A stretch of 64,000 nucleotides of DNA from Suillus spraguei (GCA_016800925.1 JABCPU010000311.1:1-64000), one strand, 5' to 3'. Shown: positions 32,859 through 44,429, numbered from the stretch's first letter. Made by a program: numbers and translations. Notes: generated by a model from the sequence alone, not told the origin.

Positions 32859-33503
32859 ATGCCCTCTCTTTCCAAGTTGTTCAAAGCCGCAACGACGAAT
32901 ATCTTCTCTCATCATCGTGACCCTCACTCTGGCGGGCCACCTAACGACTTGAAGGCCACGAGAGCCCAAGAAACTGTGACTTCCGCGGGACAACTCGTCG
33001 GCCAACCAGCACCATCTCAGCCATTCGAGCTTGTCCGTCCACCAAAGCAGCTACACATCAATCCGATCATAGGTCGTCCTTATGTCCAGTTCTATGGATA
33101 CGCAGTCCCCGATGACTGGCTGATCCGTTACGCGGAGAAAGAATGCCCAGAAATGTTGCCTGAACGCGATCACATATGCTACAAGAACCACGCCATGGTG
33201 CGAGCACGCGAGGTCATTTCAAGTCGGGCGGACTTCTGGTCGTTCGATTTCAAACGTTGTTTCAATCCCAAGGATGGCTCGGTACCTCCTCTGTGGTTCG
33301 AAGCGTTTATGGCCAAATACTTCAATTCCGGCGATGACGAAATTAGGGCTGTTCAAATTGACACCGTTGCGGTGTTCACTGTGTGCTCTGAACGAGATGA
33401 CTCCTTTAAAGAGCGTCCCACTCAGAGACAAATGGACACTATGACAGAGTTGCTCCAGTGTGCACCACGGTGGTGGGTGTCTTGTGACTATGACTATGAC
33501 TGA
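32859..33503 (+). CDS. Hypothetical protein, single exon, 214 residues
   Basis: ATG at 32859 is the first ATG after a TATA box and follows an A-rich context (ACAAAAATG). The protein begins MPSLSKLFKAATTN, a short amphipathic start rather than a clear signal peptide. A Pro-rich linker ends near residue 65. A folded-looking region follows, with GRPYVQFYGYAVPDDWL, AEKECPEML, FDFKRCFNPKDG and an acidic/aromatic C-terminus with WWVSCDYDYD. No transmembrane segment or known catalytic motif is visible. It could be one of the lineage-specific Agaricomycete proteins. Codon use is even and no frame damage is seen, so I take it as a real gene of unknown function. Confidence 0.65.
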   Translation: MPSLSKLFKAATTNIFSHHRDPHSGGPPNDLKATRAQETVTSAGQLVGQPAPSQPFELVRPPKQLHINPIIGRPYVQFYGYAVPDDWLIRYAEKECPEMLPERDHICYKNHAMVRAREVISSRADFWSFDFKRCFNPKDGSVPPLWFEAFMAKYFNSGDDEIRAVQIDTVAVFTVCSERDDSFKERPTQRQMDTMTELLQCAPRWWVSCDYDYD

Positions 33504-34081
33504 GCACAGATGGCGATTGCAACGAGAAACTTGAGCTTTTCCTTTAAATTGTGTGCTGTAGCGGTCACACATCAGATCTAGGGTATCATAATATACGTAC
33601 ATGACTAGATGTGATTAAACGAGATGTGGATCTGCTGATTCGGAGTGACGTCGGCGATCCAGTAGCTTAACCTGACCCTGATTGCTAATATCTCGAGAAA
33701 TTATGAAACATATCGTACAGATTTCACGACTGGGTTGACAGTATTTACATAACCATTCAAGAGGGTAGTCACTATACGCGAGTACTTAAGTGGGGAGATG
33801 TTTGATTTGTGAAATGAGTCACTTGTTAGAATTCAATGGATAGTTTATCCACGAGTAGCAGGTCCGATGCAGCTTCAAGAAGGACGTTAAGAGATACAGT
33901 AAATACTTAAACAGCTGCAGGACGGAACGTGATGTACGCAATGGCCACCGACTCAGAGCTGGGGCACGGTTATTTTGCTTGCATGGTGTAGAAATAACTT
34001 GAAGATATAGCAAATATACATTATACTTTGTTTCGTGCAAGGTGATATATATACCGGCATTGGAAATAATATGGGATGGTA
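33504..34081. other. Intergenic region, nothing recognised
   Basis: A convergent intergenic region between the 32859 gene and the MYND-finger gene. Only short, unsupported ORFs are present. Confidence 0.5.
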
Positions 34082-36193
34082 TCATTTTTTGAGGAACTTG
34101 CGAGAGCATTGCTTCTTGTGTACATCTTTCCAGTGTATCTTGATTGCATGATCGTCAGCAACAAGACTTACAAAATGCCTCAATCATACCTTCTGATGCT
34201 CGGCAGAACAATACCTAGACGTCATCCTGTTCAGCATCATATCGTCTCGCTTTGTTCTGAAATACTTACAAAATGGCCCTGCAACCACTGCACGTCTTGA
34301 GATCCTGGCCACCAGGTTTTCCGCAAGCAGCGCAAGCCGACTGGCTCCTTTTATCCTTCGTGCTGGACGTTGTCTCTTGCCAATATCCGTGACTCTCGTA
34401 GTCCCATTCGCGCTGAATGCTCTGGCCTTTCTTGAGTTTACCTATCCTGGAGTCTTGTGCACTATGATTTATAGGCATGGTGAATGCCTTCATGCCTGCC
34501 CTGACTGAATTGGGCGAACTAAGCGCTGCGATGAGTCGTTCGTTAGCCCGGTCGATATCAAAGGCGTCAATGTCGAACAGGGAAGGAGGTTTTCCGAAGC
34601 CTTTGTAATTCAGGCAATCAAGAATTTCGCGTCTTTTCTTGACCCTCGAGAGATGTTTAGCACAAAAGTGAATCGAAGAGAAAACCTACTGCTCGGTGTA
34701 TGAATCAGTGTCATAGGCCTTAAGAAAGTCTTGGTATCGGTATGACCCTCTCATATTTTCTGAACGACAGTTTTATAAGTGGATCATTGTATACATTAAA
34801 AGCGTAGCTTACCACCGGGGCACATGCCCTTGCCATCGAGTATCTGGACACGTCCATATGACTCTTCGAGGGGGAAGATTTTCTCGATCTGAGCGACGTA
34901 AAATCAGTCCAGTATAGAGTAAGATACTTAAGCATACCTCAATCTCGTGGTACCACTTGTCCCCGTAGTCATACAAGTGCCCAAATGTATCACCCACTTT
35001 CGAAAACAGATGGGCAAGCATATACCTGATTGCCATCGGAATCACGTGACGGGGTGAAGTTATGCTCTTACTTGTCATCCGGAAGGTAATCATATCCAAC
35101 CTGGAGTCAAGATGTCAAAAGCTCTAAACATATCTCCTTAGTTGACTTGCCTGGTTTATATGCATTACGTCTGTTGCGTTGGCGTCCTATATATGTAGTT
35201 AAGGATGGTCTATGGTATTAAAAGGGCTCAATTTACCTCGGGACCAAATACAGCGCCGTCTCTGAAATCTGTGAACGTGTAGCAGTGGAGGTTTCGTACC
35301 CTACGCAAAACGATGGCGTCAGTATACATATGGAGTCTGAAAAGCAAATAAGTACCAATTCAGAACGGGTGAAAGGACCTTGTCCTGGAACACGCCTATC
35401 TTCATTCCAGCTGAGAGGCGCACCCTGCGCCATATGCGAGGGTCGCCATTGGCATCCTGCAATAACCTGCGAAGAGCACATCAGCGGGTGGAGTGTAATT
35501 AATACAGGAAACATACTTCAAGTGTATCTTGATCACAATGTCCTTCTTGTCAAGGTCTGCGAGATCAAGTTTGCTGAGCTGCTCGCGCTGCGAGGACAAT
35601 GACAAGTCAGAAAGAGATCGGAGTCACTCACAAGTGTACATACCTTGCGATGCTTTAGAACATCCATGAATTGCTTTTCAGGCCAGGGTTCTCCACCGCG
35701 GTTGTCGTATGAGAATTGGTGCGCCATCTGAAGGCAAATAAACAAGACAATCGAACCATCCCTACAAGCTTACCGTTCTATACATCATTTGTATTCCATC
35801 GACTAGTTTAAAGAATCAGGGTATAATATCTATCAAACTCAGAGTAGTTGCCTACAGTCCCAAATATTATCCTTGTGGTACTGTGCATGTTGACGTAACT
35901 GATTCGGGATTGGTAGGTGATGTGCATACCGGAAATATACCCCAAGTCTGAATCTGCCCATGCGGCCCAGGTTTCGGCTTAAATGTGCGAGGATCTTGGA
36001 ATTAAGGTATTCAGGACTCGTCCTCTAGAGAGTCGAACCACTTACCCTCAAAAAAAGTCTCTGGCATGCCTTCGCCATTGTCTCCAGGAAGAAACTTCAC
36101 GAATTTTGGTTTGCCTGCGGGGCGCGTCGTAGAGCGAGGAGGAATATCCTCACCGGTCAACGAGAGTGTTGAAAAAAGGTTTGCAAAGTCCAT
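34082..36193 (-). CDS. pRiA4b ORF-3-like domain protein with C-terminal MYND zinc finger
   Basis: A multi-exon gene read right to left. Exon 1 (36193-36046) begins MDFANLFSTLSLTG and ends TFFEG before GTAAGT; the next joins in frame as AETWAAWADSDLGYISG. Later exons give FSYDNRGGEPWPEKQF, KLDLADLDKKDIVIKIHLK, DPRIWRRVRLSAGMK and NLHCYTFTDFRDGAVFGPE. They continue with GDTFGHLYDYGDKWYHEIE and FPLEESYGRVQILDGKG. W-R-R-V and YDYGDKWYHEIE are hallmarks of the pRiA4b ORF-3 (PF07929) fold. The C-terminal exons form a MYND finger: CAACGK, CSGC, then after an intron YCSAEHQK, and after another HWKDVHKKQC before TGA at 34082. The position usually Cys in YCxxxCQ is His here. MYND fingers bind proline-rich partners; the role of the ORF-3 domain is unknown. 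Some middle exon edges are approximate. Confidence 0.78.
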
Positions 36194-36659
36194 GGTTGCT
36201 GCTCAACAGATGTAGCATGCTGAACGGGTCAGGCATACATAACACCCGAAAAGGCATATTACTTACGCCGCCTCGGAGACTGGCACAAACTTTAAAAGTA
36301 TAATAATTATAAGCTTCTCGACCCACCCACATTCAAAGTAGCACCAATTGCCCTTCCACTTTTCTATGACACGTATAATGCACAACCTGTGGCCCCACTC
36401 ATCGCTTGGACCTAAACTCACGGTATTCTAACGTTGAACTTCATTTATTGTGTGACGTGGTCCTTCTGGATAAAACATTGTCACCAACATACAGGGACTT
36501 ACTGGGGACTTACATAAATAATATACTTATCGTCGAACCGCACAGACAAACAAAGGACAAAGTTCAACAAATAGCACTACCCAGATAAAAGCTCGTGTCT
36601 TACCAGTGTACCATCCACCTTGCATCTCCCATTATCAATACTCTTCTCATACGTTCAAG
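36194..36659. other. Divergent intergenic region
   Basis: Lies between the starts of the minus-strand MYND-finger gene and the plus-strand Y/S-rich gene, so it probably holds both promoters. No clear TATA box or repeat is seen. Confidence 0.5.
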
Positions 36660-37008
36660 ATGTCTAGCAACGGAAAAGACTACACGTACACTAGCCATGG
36701 TACCAACGATCAGGTAAGTGCCTGTCTCGCGAGTCAGGAATGGTGATTAACGAGATCGCGCTTTTATAGGGGAATCACTACTGCTCGCGTGACTATGGTA
36801 GCAGTGGCACTGGATACCACTATTCTAACAAGTGCGTTTTCAATGTTCATGAATGATTACTCACCGATGGTGCTGATTATGTGACAGCGACGGAAGTTAT
36901 TACTACAGCAACCCCAACGGATCCAATTACTATAACAGTGGTACTGGGTACTCGCAGTACACTACTCCCAGCGGGTACACTCATAAGTCCAACGGTTCCT
37001 CGAAGTAA
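36660..37008 (+). CDS. Small tyrosine/serine/asparagine/glycine-rich protein, three exons (paralogue 1)
   Basis: Exon 1 is 36660-36713, exon 2 36770-36831 and exon 3 36888-37008, giving 78 residues. Both introns are 56 bases with GT-AG ends. The start is MSSNGKDYTYTSHGTNDQ. The core is GNHYCSRDYG followed by SGTGYHYSNNDGSYYYSNPN, and the end is Tyr/Ser/Gly-rich. The protein has one Cys, no signal peptide and no membrane segment. The paralogue at 38570 has introns at the same codon positions and phases (phase 0, then phase 2). A reader using ORF length alone would miss both genes. Function is unknown; the composition suggests a low-complexity, possibly structural or aggregating protein. Confidence 0.8.
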
Positions 37009-38569
37009 TTATAGGTGATTAGCCTCTCTTACACAGTAAGAATTAGCTTCTGATAATGGTGTATCAGGTCCTGGAGCAAGTCTGAAATTCATCGCATGCA
37101 TCTTTCTTTTTTGCTCTTGCTACTTTGATCGATGTCCTTACTTTGGCAAATGTCAGTAACAGTGAATGTATGAGTATTTGATCGGGTCTTGATACATTGA
37201 TGGGCCTACCTGAATTATTATTTGTTGACAATTCTGGTGTCGTTCTCAGAGCTGGAGCGCACCGGGCTTCACTGGGTTCTTGAGTTCAGGTGCTATCATT
37301 TAGTAACTAATGAAGTTCCTTTCAGTCCCATTCCCCTACTGTATGGCGATCATATGACCTCTCAGGCGCGCATGGAAACTACGTTCTACCCCAGTCTAAT
37401 CTTCATCACACCTTGCATGGTAATCTTTCGACTATCAGATTATCCATCAATACATCACCGGTATCATGGCATGGTCCGCTTCTTGGTTGAGCGGTGGGAA
37501 CCGGCGGAAATAATACCATTCTCTGCTCAAATGATCAGATCTCGGCCAGACCAATTTTGTACTAGTAAGAGAACCTTTTTGGGAAAATGCGATTTACTAA
37601 TTTACAATTGCAATTGCAGATAAGACGCAGGCTATACCAGCAAATATCGGTGTAGTATATGACTCAATAACACCCAAGCCTACAACGAAACGTAGTCCAA
37701 GCACCCTGGCCAAAGCACTTCCCTCCATGAGTGCCATCTATTAAGATATGACTGCCGACGTCACTCTTGTACATACTCCGAGATCCTTTTCTTTTACATA
37801 CGCAATCACTCCTCGTTACATACAGTATAGGACCGGTCCTTTACCCACCTCAGGCAAAATTTATTATTTCTTCATTTTTTCATATCAACATATAAAAAGA
37901 TATTAAAGATGAGGGCTCAACGGACCTTCATATAGTATACAATGAAGAATTGATGTCTACGATGTCGTGCATGACAGAAATCAGTTGATTTTTCCATCCT
38001 GAGTGAATTTTGTTGAGAGCCATAGTACATCAATGATTTTTTTTGAGAAAAAGTGGTTGGTAGAATACAAAGTATATACTCTGAACATCATTTTCACCTG
38101 TAACAGATTTGTGAATACCTCCTTTGTTCCTTCTACAAAGTACATAGATTGAACAATGGTAGTTTTCAAAGGTGTTATCTTGACGGTAAAGGACTGGTGA
38201 AGTCAAAGATAACGCTGCTTTCAATGATCTTGCTACAACACACTAAAGTCGTCATCGATAGCTCTCAAAAATTTATCATAGTATTTAAATGTACATTGGA
38301 ATATCACTGTTTACTACGATTTTCGAAAAAAAGAATTATTATGAAGTGGGATGCATTTCAAAATGTGGTGGGTAAAGGACCGGTCCTCATCCCACCTTTG
38401 ATTCTCCATTTCAATCAGCGTATTAATTCCTCTCCCCTCGAATTACTTCCCTCAGTCTTTTTATCCAAGACTGAAGTCCTTTCTCATTCCTAGTCCGTAT
38501 CTATCTTCATTCGTAAGACCATCACTGATCTCAACAAAGTCACCTCAAATCATACACTGAGCTCACACT
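37009..38569. other. Spacer between the two Y/S-rich genes
   Basis: An open frame at 37222-37623 shows no motif and is likely chance. 37840-38370 is AT-rich. GGACCGGTCC occurs near 37831 and 38378 (a 10-bp palindrome), next to TTTACC/GGTAAA, giving an inverted pair about 550 bp apart. Confidence 0.4.
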
Positions 38570-38899
38570 ATGACGCAAGGCGACCACGTCATTACCGGGC
38601 ATGGCACCAACAGTCAGGTAAGCGCCCAGTGTTCTGCGTAGGTAACGGACGCGACATCCCCGTCCTTAGGGTAATCACTGGTGCACGCGCGATCATGGGG
38701 ACCGTGGTAATGGCTTCCATTACTCTAACAAGTTCGTCCGTCTTGCTGCGCTGAACAATCTGCTCCTGACCTGTTTTCTTTTAGAGATGGCTCGTATTAC
38801 TACGATAACCCTAATGGGACCAAATACCACAACGACGGTGCCGGAAAAGCGACTTTGTCAACCCCGGATGGCCGAGTTATCGACCTTGGCAAGAAGTGA
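38570..38899 (+). CDS. Small tyrosine/asparagine/glycine-rich protein, three exons (paralogue 2)
   Basis: Exon 1 is 38570-38617, exon 2 38670-38731 and exon 3 38785-38899, with introns of 52 and 53 bases; 74 residues. The start is MTQGDHVITGHGTNSQ. The core is GNHWCTRDHGDRGNGFHYSN then KDGSYYYDNPNGTKYHNDG. It ends GRVIDLGKK, unlike the Ser-rich end of paralogue 1. The conserved frame G-N-H-[YW]-C-[ST]-R-D-[YH]-G and D-G-S-Y-Y-Y-x-N-P-N-G, together with identical intron placement, shows tandem duplication. Function is unknown. Confidence 0.8.
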
Positions 38900-39743
38900 T
38901 TAAAGGGTCTCAAACGGCTGGCTGGGTCAAGAATGTATGTGGTGTTGGGCAAATCGCGATGGTCTTTCGGTCAGGCGAAGTTTCAAAGTACACTTTCCCT
39001 TTCTATCGTTTCTTTCCGGTTGAGTTTGTAGTCTTGTTGGCAATCGGCAATAGTTAGTATCAAGAGCGCGGACATTACGCTTGGTTCCGCGGAGTCAGAA
39101 TTATCAATCTGCACTATGTAAATAACGCACAATATGATCGATAGAATTCACTATATTTTCGGCTCGTTCCGCAGTACGATAGTATTCGAAGTATGGAAAG
39201 CAGCATCGTCTACTCGCATGGATCCGAATAATTATAATTCAGTATTACTGACATGGTCTCACCAGGAGACCTGGCGTGCAGGCCTCGGATAAAGAATGAC
39301 CTTGCGATAAAACTCTGTCCCACCCACGAGCCCGCACAATTCATTCATTTTTGTTCTCCATGGCCCAGAAAGATACAAACGTGTCTGAGATCGATGAGCT
39401 ATTAGCCATCTTGACTTCATGCTTTCAGTGGACATTTCATCATTATCTGTGTGCTCAGACAACGGAACTCCTCAAACGCGTAGAGTCTGGCCAAATTTAT
39501 ACGGAGTTTCGTGTATTTCAGTATGGAGTATTAAGGACTGGGTGGGTTGCCAGACGTTCCGGATAATTTCAGCTTGCCATAGTGCAAGTGCGGACGGGTA
39601 GTTTACCAACTTCAAGTAGTGATACAATAAGAAATGCACTTGTCTACATAAACCTCCTCTTAAATATACTTTGGACTGCATAAGTTTAATGAACACCACG
39701 ACAGATCCTCGACGGAATATCAATATCCTCGGTAAGCATTCCC
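38900..39743. other. Intergenic region containing the left end of a duplicated block
   Basis: From about 39410 to 39743 the sequence aligns with 44430-44765, downstream of the second DUF6533 gene. A segment at about 39350-39405 resembles 43160-43215. No gene is supported. Confidence 0.5.
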
Positions 39744-41438
39744 CTACACAGTGCTACTAGTTGGTACATGTACATGCTCCTGGAAGAGAAATGAATTCAT
39801 GCCAGTTTCTGGGTCGGAGTTGGTCACGAGCTTTGCGTGATATTCTCGAACGTTAAGGATGAGGCGTGGTCCCAGCACAAACATCTGGATGACCATTAAG
39901 ATTTGAAGAATACCATTGAGTATCTGAGCTCCCATAGAATTTGATTTCTATAGAAATGATGAGCAGTGGCGACAAACAGATGTTAGCAACAGACACCTTG
40001 AGCACGAGAGAGAGATACCCAAGTTCAAGGCAAGAGACACAAACAAAGCTAGCACATGCGGAACTTGAGCAGAAAAAGATAACCACATTCACATTACAAC
40101 CTCACCTTGCAAAATAAAGCACGTGAGATTTTATTAGCACTCTAAAACAGTCTCCGATGGTCGATCCTGTCGATGGACCGAGTCGTTGTAGGTCACGGAA
40201 GTGATTCACAGCAATCCAGGCTGAAAGACACAGTGCGAGGACTTCCCAAACAGTGTTGAGCATCCAAATCATTGAGACCAGAAGCGGGACATCTTCCCCA
40301 TATGCAAAGTTGCACATATGTGCGCCAGAGAGTATCAGCTGCTCTGGTGTTCACCCAATGAGCTATGTTCGTCAAGTCAATAAGTAAAGCTGACCCCCTA
40401 CGGAATGCTTGAGTACTATTGCAGTGATTACCCCGCAGGCGATGTTAACAGCCAGGAAGATAATCACAAGGAAAATAAGCATGATTCTAGATTTCTGATA
40501 CATGGCATGCAACCGAGCAATCATAATGGCTTGCATCATATATCAGTCGGGTCAATATCACCGAGGTGTTGCAGGGTAACTCACCGCCCAACATGGTAGC
40601 AACGACCACATTTGTCCCATTTATTGCGTAGTTCATGCCACTGCCTGAAACATCCAATAAGCGATCGCCATGGTACTAGGGTTAAACATTTCGACTCACA
40701 CCTATTGAATCATTGTATTGAGCTAAGTTCAATAATCAGAATATCACTCACCCCTACATATGAGTGAAGCTGATTAGATCGGAATGAGATATTTGCGGAA
40801 TACTCACTGCATCTGTCAGCGAGACCAATGTCATATTTCCTGTGTGTTGCCGGTCAGAAGAATCGAATACAGTGCATATGAGACATACGCAGAACGTTGA
40901 TACTGGTGATGAGAAATGGGTTATTAGTACAGCACTAATTTGTTGGCTTCAAAAACATACACATAGTATGGTATTCCAATGTAGCGCATCTAAAACATTT
41001 TGTAATCAACGTAACCTGCCAACCATGCTATAGTATAACAAGAGGTACGAACCACTAGGTATAACACGGTCATGAGAGACCAGCGTTGCTTCTATTATGA
41101 ATTCATTGTATTCCACTGTTTTTCTTCCAATATGAGTGTCACTCACCCAGATTAATTCAATCTGTGACAGCATTTTCAGCAAGCTGACTGCTCCAGCAAT
41201 AGCACCGACCTACCTCTTGTCCCAGCGTCAGTACTGGAAATATCATGAGAATTTCGGCGGTTTTCGAACGTTGCTTGCTCACCCCAATCATATATCACCA
41301 CGACGCCGGCGGCAACTGCGAAACCGTAGGTCAATGTCAGACTGATATATTTTGACATGACGAACCTGTCCAATTGCTGAAAAAAAGATGCGAACTGATG
41401 GACGGCCACCAACTGGTATCATTTGAGACTACGGTCAT
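39744..41438 (-). CDS. DUF6533-type multi-pass membrane protein (tandem copy 1)
   Basis: A multi-exon minus-strand gene starting at ATG 41438 (MTVVSNDTSWWPSI). Short exons then give AAGVVVIYDW, LTLGQE, IELIW, KQRWSLMTVLYLV and RYIGIPYY. The order IYDW-LTLGQEIELIW-W-SLMTVLYL is the DUF6533 signature. Later exons give IARLHAMYQKSRIM followed by a hydrophobic helix (IFLVIIFLAVNIACGVI), then IWMLNTVWEVLALCLSAW and ASFVCVSCLELGYLS. The last exon has FVLGPRLILNVREYHAKLV and ends PTSSTV at 39744. These Agaricomycete proteins have about seven membrane segments and no established function. Some middle exon joins are uncertain, so I cannot exclude a damaged copy. Confidence 0.72.
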
Positions 41439-41489
41439 GTTCGAGGGATGTGAGTAAGTGGGGGATGTTGGGGGTCATAACAATATAGT

Positions 41490-41963
41490 GTTCGTGCTAG
41501 ATATACCACCTTTTAGCGCCTGCATCGCCCACGGATAACGGATGTACAACGCTACCTGTCAACCTTGTCAACGCTTTGCACATCCAAAACGTTCTAATTG
41601 GCACTGATAATGCAACGATTCGGAATACAATATGAGGGTAATACGGACTAGGCGGAAGATAGTTGTTCCTTCGATGTGCAATGCTCGAAGTTTTGATGGA
41701 GTAGCGCCTGTGTGTCGAGCTTTACAGGATGTCTAGGTTTAGATTATCGTCTTCCTTGATCGATGCGAGTGAGAGAGGTAGTACAGGAGCCAGTGTGAGG
41801 CCCAAAAGGTCATTCAGCTGCAATTTCAGGTATAGTAGCCTATTACTCAGTTAGTGTTCGTGCCAGATATACCACCTTTCAGCGCTTCCAGTATCGTTAA
41901 CGGATAGCGGGTGTACAACGCTACCTGACAGCCTTGTGAACATTTGGCACATCCAAAACGTTT
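41490..41963. repeat. Local 110-bp repeat, two copies here and a diverged third at 46520
   Basis: Copies at about 41490-41605 and 41851-41963 share AGTGTTCGTGC(T/C)AGATATACC, GGTGTACAACGCTACCTG and CACATCCAAAACGTT. A third version begins at about 46520, upstream of the second DUF6533 gene. No coding potential is seen. Confidence 0.65.
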
Positions 41964-43591
41964 GAATTAGCGCACAGGTGCACTGGTGCAGTGCCTGTCG
42001 TCGAGCTTTACATGCATGTCTAGTTTAGATTCTCGTCCTCCTTGATCGATGCAAGTGAGGCAACAAGAGAGAGTGGTACAGGTGTGAGCAACTGTGTGAA
42101 TTCCGGCGTCGGAATGGCCTTTCAGGCCCCCGACTCCCAGAGTCATTGTCAAACATAAATGCTCTTTTCACTGTATATTTCTCTGTATGTGACTGTACAA
42201 ATCAAACGGCACCTTCCTAGCCTATTAGGCCATTTACTTGCACTGTCCATGTGCGACTCAGTCTCGGCGAACACCCGGCCGGGCCGAAGGTAAAGCGCTA
42301 TATCAAAGCTTTAACGTCGCAACTTCAATCTGCCGCGAACGTGCTGCGAACAGATGAGGCCTGTCTTTCGTTCTTGTTTGGTGCGTACCTGCAGACCCTG
42401 ATATTATTGGTTCATTTTATCCAATGTCGTATGCGTCTTGAGCGTCCTGCCTCAAAACAGTCAGTACCAGCTCTTTCTTTGAACTATCTCCTCACCCCCA
42501 ATCATCAAGTCTATTCGGTGCGTCAATCGAGCCGTGATTCGCTGTCCATAAACCATTCATTTGCAAAGCGCAGCAGTCGTTTTGTGCTTATAACAACAAC
42601 AACAACAACACATCCAGTAACCATCAAAGCCTCCCACTCGAGCACCTTATCTGAACATCCATAATCTTTGCTTCATCATGTCCCATATTCTACGACCCCC
42701 TCCACGAGTCATTTTACGATAACCTCGATGTTCATTTCCGTTTCTCCTTTAACGCCGTCGAGGGTAATACCAAAGCTTTGGCTCGTTGCCGTGATTGGAT
42801 ATGCCATATGCCACAAATATATCACAGCTTTCATGTGTTTAACACCCCATGACACTGGCCTGCGCCAATAAAGGATAGACTTACACAGGGGCTCCCAAGC
42901 TGAGACAGCGACCACGACATTCGAGCTTCCCGCTATCGAACAACAAGATGTCAACATCGAAGCCCATGGGAAATACTCAACAATATCTGGGGATTTCGAA
43001 CGCTCGGAGAACCACGACAAGTTCAGAAATACGGTTAGATATTTGGATACTCCGCCTGATGTTTTTTGACCCAAAGCGCTTCGATTATATCAAAGCTGCA
43101 AATACGTCTTGTGGGATGACAGGAGAACCGATGCCATACATAGCATAGCAGTTATCAGTTTCTCCGTGACCCAGAAGGATAAAAAACCGTCTGAAACCAA
43201 TGAACTATTAGCCCCAGTGAAAATCGACAAGTTAGAGGTAGATATGTATAGATACAAGTCGAGAAAAATCCAAGCAGAAGTTTTTATCGATCCGTTTTGA
43301 GGTCGTTCATCAAATTGTGACTTTTTGAGATGCAGAAAGATAGAGACCGAGACAAGTTTTTAACGTTTATATAGGATTCTCAATGCAGCTTTAGATTTCT
43401 AGATAGGCATTTACATACAAATTATCACTCAATTTGAATTGAAAAACATATTGATATACAACTAATACGGACAAATGAGGATATCTACGGGTATTGCTAG
43501 GGTTAGGATGGTATCGCTATGATCAGGGGAGGGTGTAGGGTATCGCTGCTTGCTGCGCCTCGCCCGCCAATCCCGCCAGTCCCGCCATCCA
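41964..43591. other. Intergenic region with a microsatellite and gene fragments
   Basis: A short (ACA)n tract lies near 42592-42610. Plus-strand coding-like stretches at about 42690-42850 (FYDNLDVHFRFSFNAVEG) and 42900-43070 (TTTFELPAIEQQDVNIEAHG) are interrupted by stops and match no family I know. A GH79-derived fragment lies at 43103-43161. Confidence 0.4.
43103..43161 (-). pseudogene. Fragment of the GH79 glycosidase gene
   Basis: About 60 bases match 49921-49982 in the GH79 gene in the same orientation and decode as a close variant of CYAMYGIGSPVIPQDVF. Neither neighbouring side continues as GH79. It is a detached piece of a related gene. Confidence 0.65.
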
Positions 43592-43962
43592 CTACTCCAC
43601 ATCGTTGCCGGTAGTACTGACTCCAGCTGATTTGAGCTGTAAAACAGGACTGTTAGTGTAGTATGAGATAGAATATATAGCATGCAGCGCTCACCTGAGT
43701 AGCTGCTTTGCACTTGTACACCTATGACAGTAGACAGTATTAGATAGATATCAGTATAAGAAAAAAGATGCACCTCTTTGTCGGTTTTAGACAGCCCGTT
43801 CCAGTAACAAGCAAAGACACTTGCTGGTTCCTTTTGATGGCCATTTGATTGCCAGTCGAGAGCACACAAGTTCCTGTGCGATATAAATCATAGAATCAGT
43901 TTTGATGGGTATGATAGTAAAAGAACACCTTACTGCGCTGTAATCTTTGCGCTCACCCGCAT
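43592..43962 (-). CDS. Small four-exon hypothetical protein
   Basis: The exons are 43962 (or further upstream) to 43934, 43873-43774, 43721-43695 and 43636-43592, with GT-AG introns of 52-60 bases. The joins preserve one frame: KITAQ-NLCALDWQSNGHQKEP, VFACYWNGLSKTDKE, VYKCKAATQ and LKSAGVSTTGNDVE-stop. The 27-base exon fits exactly nine codons, strong evidence for real splicing. The frame stays open upstream to 44163 with a Thr/Ser/Lys-rich segment, but no ATG lies in frame before 43962. The true start may therefore be 43962 (MRVSAK) or in an unseen upstream exon. The W/YW-L-S-K-x-D-K-E pattern looks like a small helical domain. Function is unknown. Confidence 0.5.
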
Positions 43963-44429
43963 TGGCTTGGTACTTGGCTGATGCTTTTTGATGGTATCGA
44001 TCTTCGTATCGGTTACGATCGTGGTCTTGGTTTGATTAACGAGTTCGACCTTGACAGTCAACGAAGCTACATGGTCACTCGATGGTACGGAGGCAGGTGT
44101 TGTGTTCTCGTTGATATTGGAATTGATTTCGGATGTAGAGGTATCGGTGAGAGGAACAATACATCATGTTCGTATATTCCGGCTTTGTTAGGATGCATAT
44201 TTGAACAAATTTGAACTTCGATTGCAAAATCTAATCTAAGCTTTGCCAATGTTGCAGATGTGCACTCGCGACAATTTGCAAAGTTTCGAGCATTCTGGCA
44301 TTTGCGTCTTCATATTTGCATTTTGCGTAATTTGTCATTTTTTTCATCTCAAATTATTTAGATTTCTATCTATTTCGTTCGGTACTTAGACGTCTATTGC
44401 TACCTATCTACCTCTAAATTGTCGATTTT

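Noticed and set aside
37222..37623. 133-codon ORF between the Y/S-rich genes
   Set aside because: No recognisable domain and no splice or promoter support.
42251..42664. 137-codon plus-strand ORF with a Thr repeat
   Set aside because: The Thr run is the translated ACA microsatellite. No motif or conserved start was seen.
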